Shown in pieces: positions 33,361-45,608 of a stretch of DNA of 64,000 nucleotides; the stretch's first letter is position 1; every line of letters begins with the position of its first letter. The notes beneath the pieces were generated by a model. It made no database searches. It was not told where the DNA came from and worked only from the letters and a program-made list of their open reading frames with translations. Origin of the DNA: Hyparrhenia diplandra (lineage: Eukaryota; Streptophyta; Magnoliopsida; Poales; Poaceae); NCBI GenBank assembly GCA_015847255.1, contig JADLZK010002802.1:62001-126000 (forward strand), written 5' to 3'. A program made the translations under genes and the position numbers.

Positions 33361-34480
33361 CGTGTTTCAATCTGGACAGTTTGATTTTTCCCCGCTCTAC
33401 AACACTATACAAGGCTAAAATAACAGTTTCAATCTGGAATAGCATATGTGTTTCAATCTGGACAGTTTGATTTTTCTGCAGTAGTCAAGTCTTGTTTCCA
33501 GTTTATTACTTTCGTCACTACACCACTGCCCCGAAATATCAATATATTAGTGATCTACGTAAACACCACCAACTCGCATAGTGCGTATAAAATAGATATC
33601 AAGTTTCTATCAAATCTTCTCCGCTTTATTACATCAAAACAATTGAAACATCACATTTGGCGTAGTGTCATTAAATGGCTCACAACAGTTATCTCCCATC
33701 ACAACATAAGCTAAGAGCATTCTTCAAAAACAAAACATAAGCTAAGAGCTAGCTTATGAGCAGGCCACACTGTGTCGAGTTTGACTGATTCATTCTACTA
33801 CTCCTGGTCCCAGGCCACACCATGTCGAGTTTCTCACGTCTAATGTAAGAGAAATCTAAGCCATACTGGTCTAGCGAAATGATGAGTCAGAATTGATGCT
33901 GAAACAAGGGGAAATGAGTCTAGGCATCGGGTAGTGCCATTGTGTGAAGCCATGCTGAGTTCAAACTCGTCAGCAGGAACCTAATAACTGTGTGTGGAGA
34001 AATAAAAAAAAAACAATTTTCTCCATGAAGATGGTGCTCTGAACTTTGCCTCTACAAGCACGTGCATGTCCATGCCGAACACTATGATGTTGGAGTGTTT
34101 TATTAGCATCGGCTGTGGTAGTTTTTTTCGCCATGACAATGTCGCTAGTCCAAAGATAGACTCCAACCGCCAGCTTTCGCCCAGTGCCTGCATCAACCAC
34201 TGCAGGCATGTGGATAGTAGCCCCCCCCATATATAGGGCATCTTTACCCTAGGCAACTTCAAATTAAGCCAATCTCAGATTACAAACTTAATTGTGATCT
34301 TATTTAAGCTTCAAGTCTAGCAGCCCTATTAGGTGAATCTTGATGAAGTTTCTATTGTCCAACAAGCTCATTCTTCCATATGTAAGCTTTGAACCCAAAG
34401 TGACCAAGACTAGAGTAAAATGAGGTGTAATAAATGCTTAGATTATAGGACAAAAGAGCGGCAGCTAGGCTTTTTCTAGA
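33360..34480. other. Spacer between P7 and P8
   Basis: The stretch matches 46990-47850 between P13 and P14 (for example AGTAGTCAAGTCTTGTTTCC and CAATTGAAACATCACATTTG), so it belongs to the higher-order repeat. The word TTTCAATCTGGACAGTTTGATTTTT occurs twice near 33364 and 33450, a small local duplication. No coding evidence. Confidence 0.5.
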
Positions 34481-34487
34481 CATTGCT

Positions 34488-34930
34488 TATATATAAATGG
34501 ACACACCCACATACACACACCCCGACCATAACCACAATGCTCTTCACGACCTCGGTTCCTACCTAATTGTGAGGAACAACATCTTGGTGTTGTTATATGC
34601 TCCACAACATAAGTATTCAAGTTTTTTTTCACTGAATATCAAGGAAACTAGACTTGTGTTGGGCCTCACAGCATTGGTGGTAGTCCAGACAACATTTAGT
34701 GGAGATGACAGGAAGCAAGAAAAGGCCAAGCACAACAAGAGATGAAATGCCCATGGTGGAATGTTGAGATGCAACAACGGTTCTTTCTGGATGGTCTAAT
34801 GATCTAACCCCAGAGCACATGCTAGATTTTCCAACTGCAACGTCTTGTGGTCGATGTTTTTTTCCCAAAGCATGTAACCAGGTTCATGGAGTGTCACAAT
34901 CATGAAGCATGGGTCGTTCTCCACTGAAAT
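34488..34930 (+). ncRNA. PHAS-like unit P8 (diverged site)
   Basis: TATATATAAAT (34488-34498) lies 212 nt before the site at 34700-34721. The site reads GGAGATGACAGGAAGCAAG and has lost several canonical positions; its counterpart P14 keeps GATGAGAGGCTGCAGG. Flanking sequence (AAACTAGACTTGTGTTGGGC, AAATGCCCATGGTGGAA) is well conserved with P14. Confidence 0.55.
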
Positions 34931-35334
34931 GCACAATACTGATATTCCATCTTCTATAGCACACAACAGCGGCACTAAAAAAGCAAACTGTTCTTGAATT
35001 GTGTTTAGAATATTATTTTTCTTTCTCTATATTGATGTCTTCGTGGAGAAATCGATCATAATATAGGAGGGCATTTGCAAGGTATATATTGAGAGGTATG
35101 TTACTGCACTCCAGAAGAACCACCACAAATTAATTAATTTCAACTGAAATTAAGGATACTTTAGTAATTTTCTATTGAGACGTACGTACACTCTTGTATG
35201 GAGGGATTATAATCACAGGGTATCCAAACAGGGCCTAGTCAATATTGTACACAAACATTGTAGCCTGACTCCTATCACTATCTTCTATATGTATAGAAAG
35301 GTCATTTTCGAGGCTTCTGAAAGATATATACTAG

Positions 35335-35830
35335 CATAAATACGGAAAATGTGTTGTCTTAACTACTAAGGTGAGAACACACTGCAAAGTGAGGATTAAC
35401 GACTTCTATATATATACATAACATATCCTCTCAGCCAACACTGCTATTTTGGAGCTCCATTCCAATAAACTATATGCTGTGCCGTCCTCCGTCCTAACAT
35501 ATATATGAGATTTGTCAATAACTACTTCTCCAAATCATGTAAGGAAACTACACCAGTACTGGCTATATGGTGCTAGGCGGGACAACATCCTATGGACATG
35601 AGAGGCAGCAGGAAAAGGCAAATCCTTGCTGTAGGTGCTGTGTGAATTGTGAAAACCTGTGACGGAACAGCGATCTTCCAAAGTCGGTCGATGAGAGGAG
35701 GAAATGCAAATACAGCCATCAAGGAACATAGCATCTATGGTTCGTGCTCCACCCATTTAACCCTAGAACGCCAAATTTGCCCAACTCTAGTTGTGCCAGT
35801 TCCAACTGAGTATGACACCCTAGCCTTTGT
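35335..35830 (+). ncRNA. PHAS-like unit P9
   Basis: CATAAATA (35335-35342) is the TATA-like box and 35593-35614 the miR2118-like site (GGACATGAGAGGCAGCAGG, then AAAAGGC; 18 of 22). The unit corresponds to P15 (shared AACACACTGCAAAGTGAGGA and CTCAGCCAACACTGCTATTT). Frame 35649-35957 is not conserved in P15. Confidence 0.65.
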
Positions 35831-36129
35831 CAGTGGCTGTGCCCTAAGAGGAACGAGGGAGCAAACAAGTGCGTTCACCAACTCAGTTGTTTTCTCTGAA
35901 TCCTTGGAGGAGAATGGATCTAGCTCGCGAAATCCTCGAAACGTGATCTCTAGGTGAAACGAGAAGGAGAGCACCGGCATGGAGGGAGATGGTCAGCAGC
36001 CACCACAACTGAGAATACATCGATTCCAATGTGAACAAAACCACTGGGATACCTCAGCATTCACATTGGGGTTGGGACAAATCAAATAATCCTTGAGTCA
36101 TGAAATTAGTATTAGTAGGTATGTGCACA

Positions 36130-36640
36130 CCAATGACACTCTCCTTTCGTCACGGAAGACGTCAAAATCGTCACTGAGCTTCTTTTGTGATGAATTTGTG
36201 ACGAAAAATTGTTCGTCATCTTTTTGGACGTCATATTTGACACACCATGATGAAAATGATGATTTTCGTTATAGAAGTGTTTCTAACCAATGACGAAAGG
36301 TCCCTGGTCATAGATGTGATTTTTAGTCTGTGACACCATGGTTTTGTTACGATCAACTAACTTTGTCGGCGTTCTCGGCGCCGTTAAACGGCGTTAGCGG
36401 CATATGACGATTTAGTTTTCGTCACAGTATAGATCTCTTTTGTCATCATCTGCCATGACGTCTATGTTGCTGACGTGGCCTGTGACATGGGTGTCTATGT
36501 GGCGCTTTTTATATGGTCACATGGCATGCTATGATTAGTCCACTTGTCTTGTTGTGATTGGTTGTCATTTTCATCACTAAATCAATTAAAATTCGTCAAA
36601 GATGGGCCATCAATTTCATCACAGAAGTGCACATGTTAAT
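36130..36640. mobile_element. CACTA-like terminal sequences
   Basis: Two right-end-like sequences, GATTTTCGTTATAGAAGTG (to 36279) and ATTTCATCACAGAAGTG (to 36629), start with CACTTCT on the minus strand. Many GTCACA/TGTGAC and CGTCA words lie between, as in subterminal repeats. A clear left end was not found (CACTCTCCTTTCGTCACGG at 36136 is a candidate), so the element borders are uncertain. Confidence 0.4.
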
Positions 36641-37850
36641 TTCAGTACAATTTGAAAATAATATTGAAATAATCAAAAACTTCTATAAATTAACAGATCC
36701 AGTATTCCAGTGACCATAGAACATAGACAACAATACATTACTTAGATCACATAAAAAGTTGACAACCACAAACAACCACCATACTCTCGACCTAGATGAT
36801 GTCTATATTCTGGAGTCAAATGAATTTGCTTCCTGTATATTTGTACACAACATATTTTAATGCATAGTCATCAAACAACCTACACATGAACGATACCATA
36901 GTTGGAATCTAAATGCAGAATGACAGCCTCCAGATCCCAACCACTATCTTTTTCTGAGGCACATAACTACCAAGCAAACGGTACCACTACTAAACTAGGT
37001 GACATTGTACAAAAATCAGTACTACTATTGGTGCACAGAGATGAAATTTGTGGGCTGATGCGGCTGCTGTATGGACTGTCAATACATAATTAACACTTGA
37101 CAGTTCTAATTCACGATGAACAAGAAAAGGAGTTAGTCCATTTGATTGCTACAAAGTCGTTCCGCCAAAAGTGTGTACAACAGTGAACTGGTTGTTCAAG
37201 GAAGAAGTTGTAACCAGAAATAAATGTATCTGAGAAAGAAAAACTCATTTATAAATTTGGTTTGTCAAAAGGCCAAAGAATATACAAGTTCGCCTGTTGC
37301 AGTGTCCCTCTTTTTATATCTCACTCTCTCGTCGCTCACAGCAGCCAAGGTGGTGCTAACGGGTTGCCTGTTCACCAAATGCAATGGCGCAGTGGCAACT
37401 TGCGGAAGGACTTGCGGAAGGAAAGTAGAACCGGGCCATACTTTCCTGTTGGGCTTCCCATCCAGTCCAGCCCATTTTTTGAATGGGGGAGCCTGTTGAC
37501 TTGTATTGCTCGCTATTAGTTTGCTCCCATGATTAGTTTGCGCCTGCTACTCAATATCCGAATTAAGGGACATAATTAATACAAGTGGGACATATTGCTT
37601 TTACTCAATATCCGTAAAGATATTTGTATCCGGCATCCTCTGAATCTGATTCTTTCCATATTTGATACTCATTACTCGTATTCATAACCTAGACAATCCG
37701 TATTTCAAAATGTATCCAATATCTATATCCTTGTCCAAATCCGGATCTGAAAATAACTGTAAAAACAAATATAATATCAGCAATGTCCGTTTGTATCCGA
37801 TCTATTTCTACCCCTATTAACACCCATATTTTTTAAGGAGTAAACCCCAA
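36641..37850. other. Spacer between P9 and P10
   Basis: 37220-37850 matches 54345-55930 after removal of the CACTA element there. The word ATCCGAATTAAGGGACATAA at 37555-37574 is the empty site of that CACTA. No gene is supported; frame 37224-37499 is not conserved. Confidence 0.5.
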
Positions 37851-37910
37851 TGTCCTCTACAGAATTATCAATATGAAATAATTCCTCAATTGACATGTGA
37901 AACAATCTTG

Positions 37911-38470
37911 CATAAATGGGGCTCATGTGCTGTCTTAGTATGGTGCAGTGCGTTGGTTGGCTGGAACAAGAGCAGTCAAGGACCAAAAACTTGCACATAT
38001 ATATATATACCCTCACACAACATCCCACCAGTGCTGTTCTAGAGCTCCTACATATGCACTACACATCTTCGTGCTGTTGCTGTCTTCCACTGAATATATA
38101 TAAGGAGCTTTCTAGTATATCTTCCTCTCTATGTGAAGGAAACTAGACTTGTGCTGGCATTGGTGTGGTTTTCGAACAATCAACATTGACCTATAGAGAA
38201 TTAGGGATGAGAGGTAACAAAGGAAAATCAAGTCACTGTTCAACGATGCGCCTCCGATGGAGGAAACCAAAGATGGAACATCTGCTTTTTCCATTTGCTG
38301 GAGTGACTCTACAAGGTTCCAGTGGATTGGTGTGGTAGTGCCGTTGTTGGCCAACTCGCCGATGATGCCCATCTGTTCGTGGCTCAGGAAGAGTGTGTAT
38401 GGATTGTTGTGTCAGCCTGCAGAAGTTAGTCTGCCTGAGCTCGACCCAGAACTAGCCATGGCCACATAAT
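37911..38470 (+). ncRNA. PHAS-like unit P10 (site with two extra bases)
   Basis: CATAAATG (37911-37918) lies 291 nt before the site at 38202-38225. The site reads TAGGGATGAGAGGTAACAAA then GGAA, which is the usual pattern with AA inserted before the seed-pairing end. Downstream conserved words include CGCCTCCGATGGAGGAAACC and CATCTGCTTTTTCCATTTGC. Counterpart of P16 and P20. Confidence 0.55.
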
Positions 38471-39337
38471 TATAGATGCGTGCCTGGATAAGAGTCATGT
38501 TCATCTTAAACCAATTATGTCACTTGAGCTGGTTTGCTTTTTGAGAGAGGTAAAAATGATAAAGCAATCTTGATATTACAAAAGTTAATTCGTTTAGTAG
38601 AATATATCTCCAAGACTGTTTCATAATTTTCGTTGCATTAATGATGGCCTTTGTGTGTTGCTATATATGATGATGAACTATACATGATTCCCATATTCTT
38701 TTTGTGTGGTGCTACAGAAAAGAGAGAAGGAAGTAGATAGAAAAGAAACTGCATAGCACAAGGATGGCTACATGTGTATTTCGAGCTTGTCAGATAGACG
38801 GCAAAAATGGAAATGCAGCTATGTACACCAGGCACTAGTAGTCGACCCTAATGATTCCTACTGTGCAGACTAGGAACTTCTACTCTAGTGGCATGCATGT
38901 TCACTAATTGATTGGATATCTATTTTGATCTTAGTGCGAGAGTGGTAAAATATGGCACATGGCATACTTTGCAAGTATCTATCACATGTTCTATTATTGT
39001 CAGGAATCAAGATAGCACATGATGAGCATGCTTGGGAGAGTAAGTGAGTGGGACTAATGTGTTTTCTATCACTTGCTGGAGCATTCCAAAAGATTTGTTA
39101 CTCATGATTTTATTGAAATCTTAATTACACTTTTGATTCAAGGGTATCCATGGTAATCTAATAACTTCATAGCTGACAGAAAAGTGTCAAGACCAGGCTC
39201 TGCTGCCGGTAACAAATTCATTGTTCAATAATAGCGGAAGATTCTAATGTCTGAGATATTAGCACGCACATTTTCAGTAGCAGGCTCCAATGTCCTCTAC
39301 TTATGAAGGCCATGTGCTTTCTTACATATAATACTAG

Positions 39338-39960
39338 CATAAATAAAGCTCATGTGCTCATACGCGCGCACACACCACACATACACATAATCATCATCAT
39401 CATGAAAGCAGTGCTGTTGTAGAGTCTGTTCCTACATTTCATGCATTACATCTATGTGCTGTTGTGGTCTTCCACTAAATATATATGCAGAGTGTTTCTA
39501 GTTCTATTCCTCTCAATACCAACGAAACTAGACTTGTCCTGGCATTGGTGAGGTTTTATGAACAATGCCCTATGCAGAATTAGAGATGAGAGGCAGCAGG
39601 AAAAATCCAGCCACTGTCGAGCATGAAGAAACCTGAGATGTAACATGTCCCATGCTTTGAGCTGGAGGGACACTGCAAGATTGTCTACAATATGATGAAA
39701 AAAGAAAATGCAGACATGTACAGCAGTTAGCAGCCGTTCGTGGTTTGAGTGCAAACAAGATTCTTGAATCTAGTCACGTGGGGCCAGATTGACCGCCAAT
39801 CTGGTGGTAGCCTAATGCCATTGTTAGCCAGGGTCTTTGTTGTCCACCTCCTCATGGCTCAGAATGCGTGTGTATGGATTGTTGAAGCCTGCTGGACTGC
39901 CGAAACGCCGTCATTCTGGGTTGAATTACAGATACTTTGACACAAAAATGATATTGCTAT
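39338..39960 (+). ncRNA. PHAS-like unit P11
   Basis: CATAAATA (39338-39345) is followed by AAGCTCATGTG; the miR2118-like site is 39581-39602, 243 nt downstream: TAGAGATGAGAGGCAGCAGG ending in AA, 19 of 22 canonical. Downstream homology with P17 extends over 350 nt (GAGATGTAACATGTCCCATG, GTTGTCCACCTCCTCATGGC). If cut by miR2118, the register starts at 39593. Confidence 0.7.
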
Positions 39961-40542
39961 CTGTGATCTTACAGAAGTTAATTCGTTTAGTGGACTGTTT
40001 CTAAATTGTGTTAAATGATGGTTACATATGTATACAGGATATTATACGATGATGAATTATACATGATTCTCATGTTCGTTTGTGTGGTGCTACAGAGCAG
40101 AGCGAATGAATTAGATAGAAAAGAAACAGAGTAGCATCAAAGGATAGCTTAAAATTACATTAAAAAAATACTTCATTGCTCAGCAACTAAAAATTAACCA
40201 ACTGAAAGCATCTCTTGTCAGCTGCATCAAAGAACATTGTAGAGATTGCCTTTGGTTTAATAATTTTGGGATGATTTTGTACCTAAACTAAGATTAAGTA
40301 GGGAGTTCGTGGCATCTTTCGTTGGAGGATCCTGGACAAAGATGGTCAGCTAATTCTGAAAAAGATTAAATAGGCCAGGCCTCCTGCTTGTAACAAATTC
40401 ATTTTCGATAAGATATTGTCACATGCCATGCATATTGGTTAATATTATTAATCACGTTTTTAAGTAGTAGGCTCCAATGTCCTTTACTTATGATTTATGA
40501 AGGTCAAATAATTAGTTTATTGACATGTGGAACAAACTATAG

Positions 40543-40636
40543 CATAAATAGAGCTCATGTGCAGTCTTACGTGTGTTTGTTGGCTGGAACATGGGCAATA
40601 AGGACCAAACATTTGCATATATATATATATATATAC

Positions 40637-40679
<43 letters not shown>

Positions 40680-41130
40680 CATCGCAGCAGTGCTGTTCTA
40701 GAGATATGTTCCTATTTCAGATGCATTACATCCAAGTGCTGTTGTTGTCTTACACAGATATACAAGGAGTCTTCTAGCAATATTCTGCTGTATATGAAGG
40801 AAATTCTACTTGTACTGGCAATAACGGTGTGGTTTTCTGAACAATGTCCCATAGAGTAATAGAGTTGAGAGGCAATAGGAAAGATCTAACCACTGTTCAG
40901 CATGATCTTCCAATGGAGGAAACCTGAGATGGGACATCTTCTTTCCGGTTTGCCAGCAAGATCCTACCACGAAGTGTTGGAAATTAAATGGCGGAACAAA
41001 TGGGGAAAGAAACAAGCAAAAGAGGAAGGAGACACAATTGACCTGCCGGATCGGCTAATCTGACAGCCCCTGTTTGCCGGCTGAGCCACGCTGCTCCGCC
41101 CCGAAAAAGTAGCTTAGGCAACTTGGGGAG
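40543..41130 (+). ncRNA. PHAS-like unit P12
   Basis: CATAAATA (40543-40550) is followed by GAGCTCATGTGCAGTC; the site is 40860-40881 (TAGAGTTGAGAGGCAATAGG, ending AA), 317 nt downstream, 17 of 22. A (TA)n tract (40617-40635) and a (CA)n tract (40640-40676) lie in the leader. Counterpart of P18, which has a better site. Confidence 0.65.
40617..40676. repeat. (TA)n and (CA)n microsatellites in P12
   Basis: An uninterrupted (TA)n run is followed by about 18 CA repeats. The same position in P18 (59396-59426) and P17 has shorter CA runs, so the length varies among paralogs. Confidence 0.9.
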
Positions 41131-41799
41131 TCAGTGAACCCAACTTTCCTGTTGTGCATAAAACAACATTCAGGAACCCAACTATCCATACAACCTTTTG
41201 TCCGCGAAAAGATCACTACTATGCATACAATAACATTTCAAAGCAAAAAAAAAAAAGTTGAAGAACAAATAAAATTCAGGAACCTTTTGTTCTGCATAAG
41301 TATAGGAAATGGCTGATTATGCTGAATGTGTAATATCCAAAAAAGCCTAATAATAGCCTAGTTAGGGGGCTTACGGGGTTAGAAAAAAAAAAAAGGAACC
41401 ATTCTACCATAGCCTCTCGTCTCTCTATTAATCGATCCGACTTTCTCGGTTTCATGTGAGGTGGGAGGCACCTACCATAAAAAAAAAGGAACTATTAGCC
41501 TGGCACATGCCGCTTCTGTCGGCCCATGGCTTGCCCAGCGACCGTGCGGCTCATCCAGGTCAATGACCATTGGCCACCGACGGTAGCTGCTCTCCCCTAC
41601 GTGCGCCTTCACATGTATCGTCAGCTCATCGCCGAACCAACAGCTACCGACATGCGGTGGCTTGGCTCACGGTCGGCCGGCTGGCTTGGCTCACGGCCCG
41701 TGAAAGCGCCTGTTGGATACTCTGGTTATTACATTACACAAATATAGGCCACGATTCTATTCTATCCATCAGAATAAGGCGCCTTGGCAACTTAACCTT

Positions 41800-42038
41800 T
41801 TTTTTTAGAATTATACAGTACAACGCAGACACTGACAACATGCACGCACACTCGCCCCTATGAATACATATATGTAAACCCTACCATTGGCGTCTCGTCG
41901 TCGACGGGAACGTCGCTTACCAATGAATGCATAACACCGGTAAATTCTGGCAAAATCCCAAGAAAAGGTGCGAGCACTAGGATTTGAACTTTGGTGGATA
42001 GCGTCCCACTGGACCGTCCTTGGACTACAAGCCAATTT
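41800..42038 (-). mobile_element. SINE resembling the Au family, minus orientation
   Basis: The body starts with a T-run (the tail on the minus strand), contains GTACAACGCAGACACTGAC and GTCGACGGGAACGTCGC, words I recall from Au SINEs, and near its right end GGATTTGAACTTTGG, a B box in reverse. It is flanked by a 19-bp duplication GCCTTGGCAACTTAACCTT (41781-41799 and 42039-42057). The paralogous place in the other block (60687-60705) is empty. Confidence 0.85.
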
Positions 42039-42962
42039 GCCTTGGCAACTTAACCTTAGAGGCCAGAATGCAGCGAAGATGGTCTCCTCCAGTGCCTGAT
42101 ACTCTAAAGATAAACATCGGTGTCGCCATTAAGAAGAATACTAAGACCGATGCTTTGGGCTTCGTTATCAGGAACCATGAGGGCCTGACAGTGCTTGGGG
42201 GTTGGGAGGCTTGGCCTAGTATATGATACCTTGTTTGCTGAGACAATTGCATGTAAGCAGGCATTGGAATCAACAGATCATTCTGGCATTTCACAAATAG
42301 TATTGGAAACTGATTCAACTCAGTTAAGAGAAGCTATCTCCTCATCAAGCAGAGATCTCACAAATGCTGGTGGCCTTTTCATCAAATGCTGGTGGCCTTT
42401 TCAGTGACCTGCGTAGTGTTTTACATGAAAGTTTCAACTGTATTAGTGTTTGTCACGTGCCTAGAACTTGTAATAATTGTTTGAACTCGCTAGAATGGGA
42501 ATGTATGCCAGAAATTATTATCTGTGACACTTGTTAACTGCTATCAGCGACGTGTTTTTCACGTGTCACCCTTTTTGCGTCAAAGATAAGGGCATATCTG
42601 TGCCGCGTGTTTACATGTCACCGACAACACCTTATCTGTGACTCGTATTGGCTACAAGTGTCCCCAATAACACCATATCAGTGACGCATATCGGCTACAT
42701 GTGTCACTGATAACACCTTATTAGTGATGCATATTGGCCACACGCGTCACTGATAACACATTATCTGTGACATGCGTAGACAATGCGCGTCGCCGATAAG
42801 GCGTTATCAGTGACACATGTAGCTAATAAAGTGTACATCTTTGAACCCAACATTGAACCCAACATTTTACTTGTACATCTTTACAAAAGGAACAAAAATA
42901 CATGCAAAGGCAATAGTAATATGACAACCACAAGTCTAGATGGCATATTGCCTTACAATAAT

Positions 42963-43747
42963 CTAGTTAAAGTTAGTACAAAATGCATCATCTCTGTTTA
43001 CTTCAGGACATAGGTCGGTGACAGCCTGCATTAGAAAATAATTAATACATTAAGTTAAAATGGTCCCAAACACATAGGCGTTCTAATATAAAATTTCTTA
43101 GTACTTATTTTTTATGGCAAAACTGGGTTCTAAAATGATCAGAGAATTGTCCAAACTGGATTACGCTACTTGTTACTTGTTCTTTATGGCCTATAGCAAT
43201 ATAGAATTTCTTTCTAGCAACATAAGTTCCCTAACAAGGTCATTCAGAGAAATCTATACTAGTGAAAATGGGACACAATGTGCATATCCATGAGGAAATT
43301 AAATAGCGTTTTAAAAGTCTGTGCTAGAATGCTATGGAACATACCTTGTTCTGATAAGCTACCAACCTAATCAAGTTGGCAGAAACTTTAACAGTAGTTG
43401 GTTGTCCAAGCTGAATTCTGCATAGGAGGAAAACAAGTCAGCAAACTTGTAAAATATACTCTGTAAGTTAGAAGGGACATTACTGCTATATCCAGATACA
43501 AGGGACATTACATAGGCTGTAACTACATGTTTTCTAGTAGTACAGAACTAGTTACAACAATGGGTATAAGGGCTATCGATGAATACTGCAATGCTGCACA
43601 GTTGGAGTGAAGGCTATCCTACAGGAAATTGCAGTATTTAAGGCTCATCATTTAGTGAACACAAAAGCAAGTTAGTACAGTTCTGTCATGTTTTACCTGC
43701 ACATGACATGATCTGTCTGTTGTTGTTCCTTTCACTGTTCGGTATAT
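42963..43747 (-). other. Spliced open frame inside the CACTA element (function unknown)
   Basis: On the minus strand three exon-like pieces have GT-AG borders and stay in one frame with phase-0 introns: 43747-43697 (17 codons, with TVKGTTTDRSCHVQ), 43410-43345 (22 codons, with GQPTTVKVSANLIRLVAYQ) and 43025-42963 (20 codons, AVTDLCPEVNRDD..., ending in TAG). Upstream exons may lie near 44330 and in the GC-rich 45034-45608 region, which has a MAAPSGSLQ start. I do not recognise the protein. It could be a captured host gene or an element-specific frame. Confidence 0.4.
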
Positions 43748-44972
43748 CTGCATCAATTAAATAAAGAAAACAGCTATCTAAGACATGGTGCATCAAGTAG
43801 GCCAGAAACATTAAGGAAATCATGAAGAATGCACTGAAATAGGAGAAGTGTGCCAGGCTGTAATAAATTGAATGGTGCAGTAAAGGCCTAAAATATGCAC
43901 TGAAAGGCTGTAATTTTGCCAATTGAATGCAATAAAATACAACACATCAGCAAGAAAATTCAGTTGGGCGGCATCCAGCAGCTTGGTTAGCTCCTTGTCA
44001 TTGGGCGGCATTCAGAAGCATTCAGGGCTCATAGTTTCTAGACAGTTGGGTGTCGATCTAGACAGCTTGGTTAGATATTGCTATGCATTCAACTCGACAA
44101 GTCAACCAACAGAAATTGTGCAACTGACTGGTGCGTAACCAATGATAAACGTATAAAAAGTCAATTTGACATCTCCTGTTCTATTCTAAAAACTCTTTTA
44201 TTCTTGATAAGGACAGGAAGCAACACATTCATTGTCAGAAAGCAAGGTAATCCTTGCATTGATCAAAAAGATATACCTTCAACAATATGATTACCCATTT
44301 ACTTGGTTCGTACCTGCATTCCAAGCCAAGACAGCGGCTAATACCTATCAAAAGTTATCTCACTAGATTAAGTGAACAATGATACGTCATAACCCTTATG
44401 ATGCATAATTACCAACAATTTCAATTACATATGTGTTAGAATGTCGATGCACTAAGAAAGTAATTACAAGGGCGGTGTATCACAAGTTTTTTTTTTTCAA
44501 TTTGATATCATTTCACAGCAAACAGCCTAAAGCTGATTGGTACAATCTCACAGCATACAAGTGAGACATGATAACACATGAGTTGGTTGTGTGATATTTA
44601 AAGAAAACAAGTCACCAAACATGTAAAATATACTCTGTAAGTTTGAAGCGACAAGACTGCTATATCCAGATATAAATTTGACGCATGAACTGCTCATCCG
44701 CAGGAAGTCAGGAACTGAAATAAGATAGGTCCAATTTGAGCAACCATCCAGTTCAAGTCAGCAGAAAACTGGATGTATAAAAATTCGCAGTAAATCAATC
44801 ACTAATTCCAATGCTTGGATTCCATTAAGCATATACCAATCAGTAAATTAAATCAACTATGCATGCGACATCCAAAATGCAAACTAAATCATCCATACAC
44901 AGTTTGACAGGAACATATATCTTATCTTGGATACCACCCAATCAAATCGAAGTCACATGATTTTCCGGGGGT

Positions 44973-45608
44973 CTAATTTTCCATCAAACATTCAACCAAA
45001 ATCTCAAAACATTTGGGGGACGATCGCAAACCTGCTTGTAAGGAACCCGATGGCGCCGCCATGGCGGATCCACAGCCGTGGAACCCGATCCATCGTAGCT
45101 GGGACCTCGATCCGCTCGTTGGGGAACGAGCGATGAAGCAGGGCGCCGCCACCCTTAGCTGCTTCTCGCTCCGCCCTCTAGGATCTGCCGTCCGCTTCCA
45201 TCCATGGTGCAGGATCCGATCCGGCCGCTGCTGCTCCACCCCCGACCAGAACCGAAAGTGATGAACCGAGTGATTCCCATGAGTCGGAGAAAACAGGTGA
45301 GAGAGAGAGAGAGAGAGTTCGGTGAGAGAGAGAGGGAGGCCGGTGAGACCGAGCGCGAGCGGTGCGACGGAGTGGTGCCGTTTGCCCACGCTGGAGATGC
45401 AGATCCACCGCGACGGAGGGGTGCCTCTCGCACGTGCCGCGCAGGGAAGGGGGGGCGCCACCGCCCGCGCCGCAAGGAAGGGGAGGCGCCGGGAGGAAAG
45501 AGGTGGGTCGCCGGCGCACCGAACCCTAGCGCCGCCGCCACCGGAGGGGCCGTATCGGGAGAGGAGAGGAATGGAGGAGGGAGACAGAGAGTTGGGAGGG
45601 GGAGACAT
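44973..45608 (-). other. GC-rich first-exon-like stretch in the CACTA element
   Basis: The minus frame is open for 211 codons, but composition is low-complexity (Arg/Ser/Pro) and overlapping frames are equally open, which GC-rich DNA allows. A donor-like GCAG|GTTTGCG sits near 45033. It is probably the 5' exon/leader of the carried gene, not a protein of 211 residues. A (GA)n tract lies at 45299-45333. Confidence 0.3.

Noticed and set aside
40640..40676. The CA repeat as a CRISPR-like or satellite array
   Set aside because: It is a plain dinucleotide microsatellite without spacers.
41455..41480. GAGGTGGGAGGCACCTACC as another miR2118-like site
   Set aside because: Only the GGGAGGCA core matches. 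The seed-pairing AGGAA end, flanking conservation and the TATA-like box at the right distance are all absent.
44973..45608. A 211-residue protein on the minus strand
   Set aside because: Several frames on both strands are open because of the GC-rich, low-complexity sequence. A donor-like site near 45033 suggests only a first exon.
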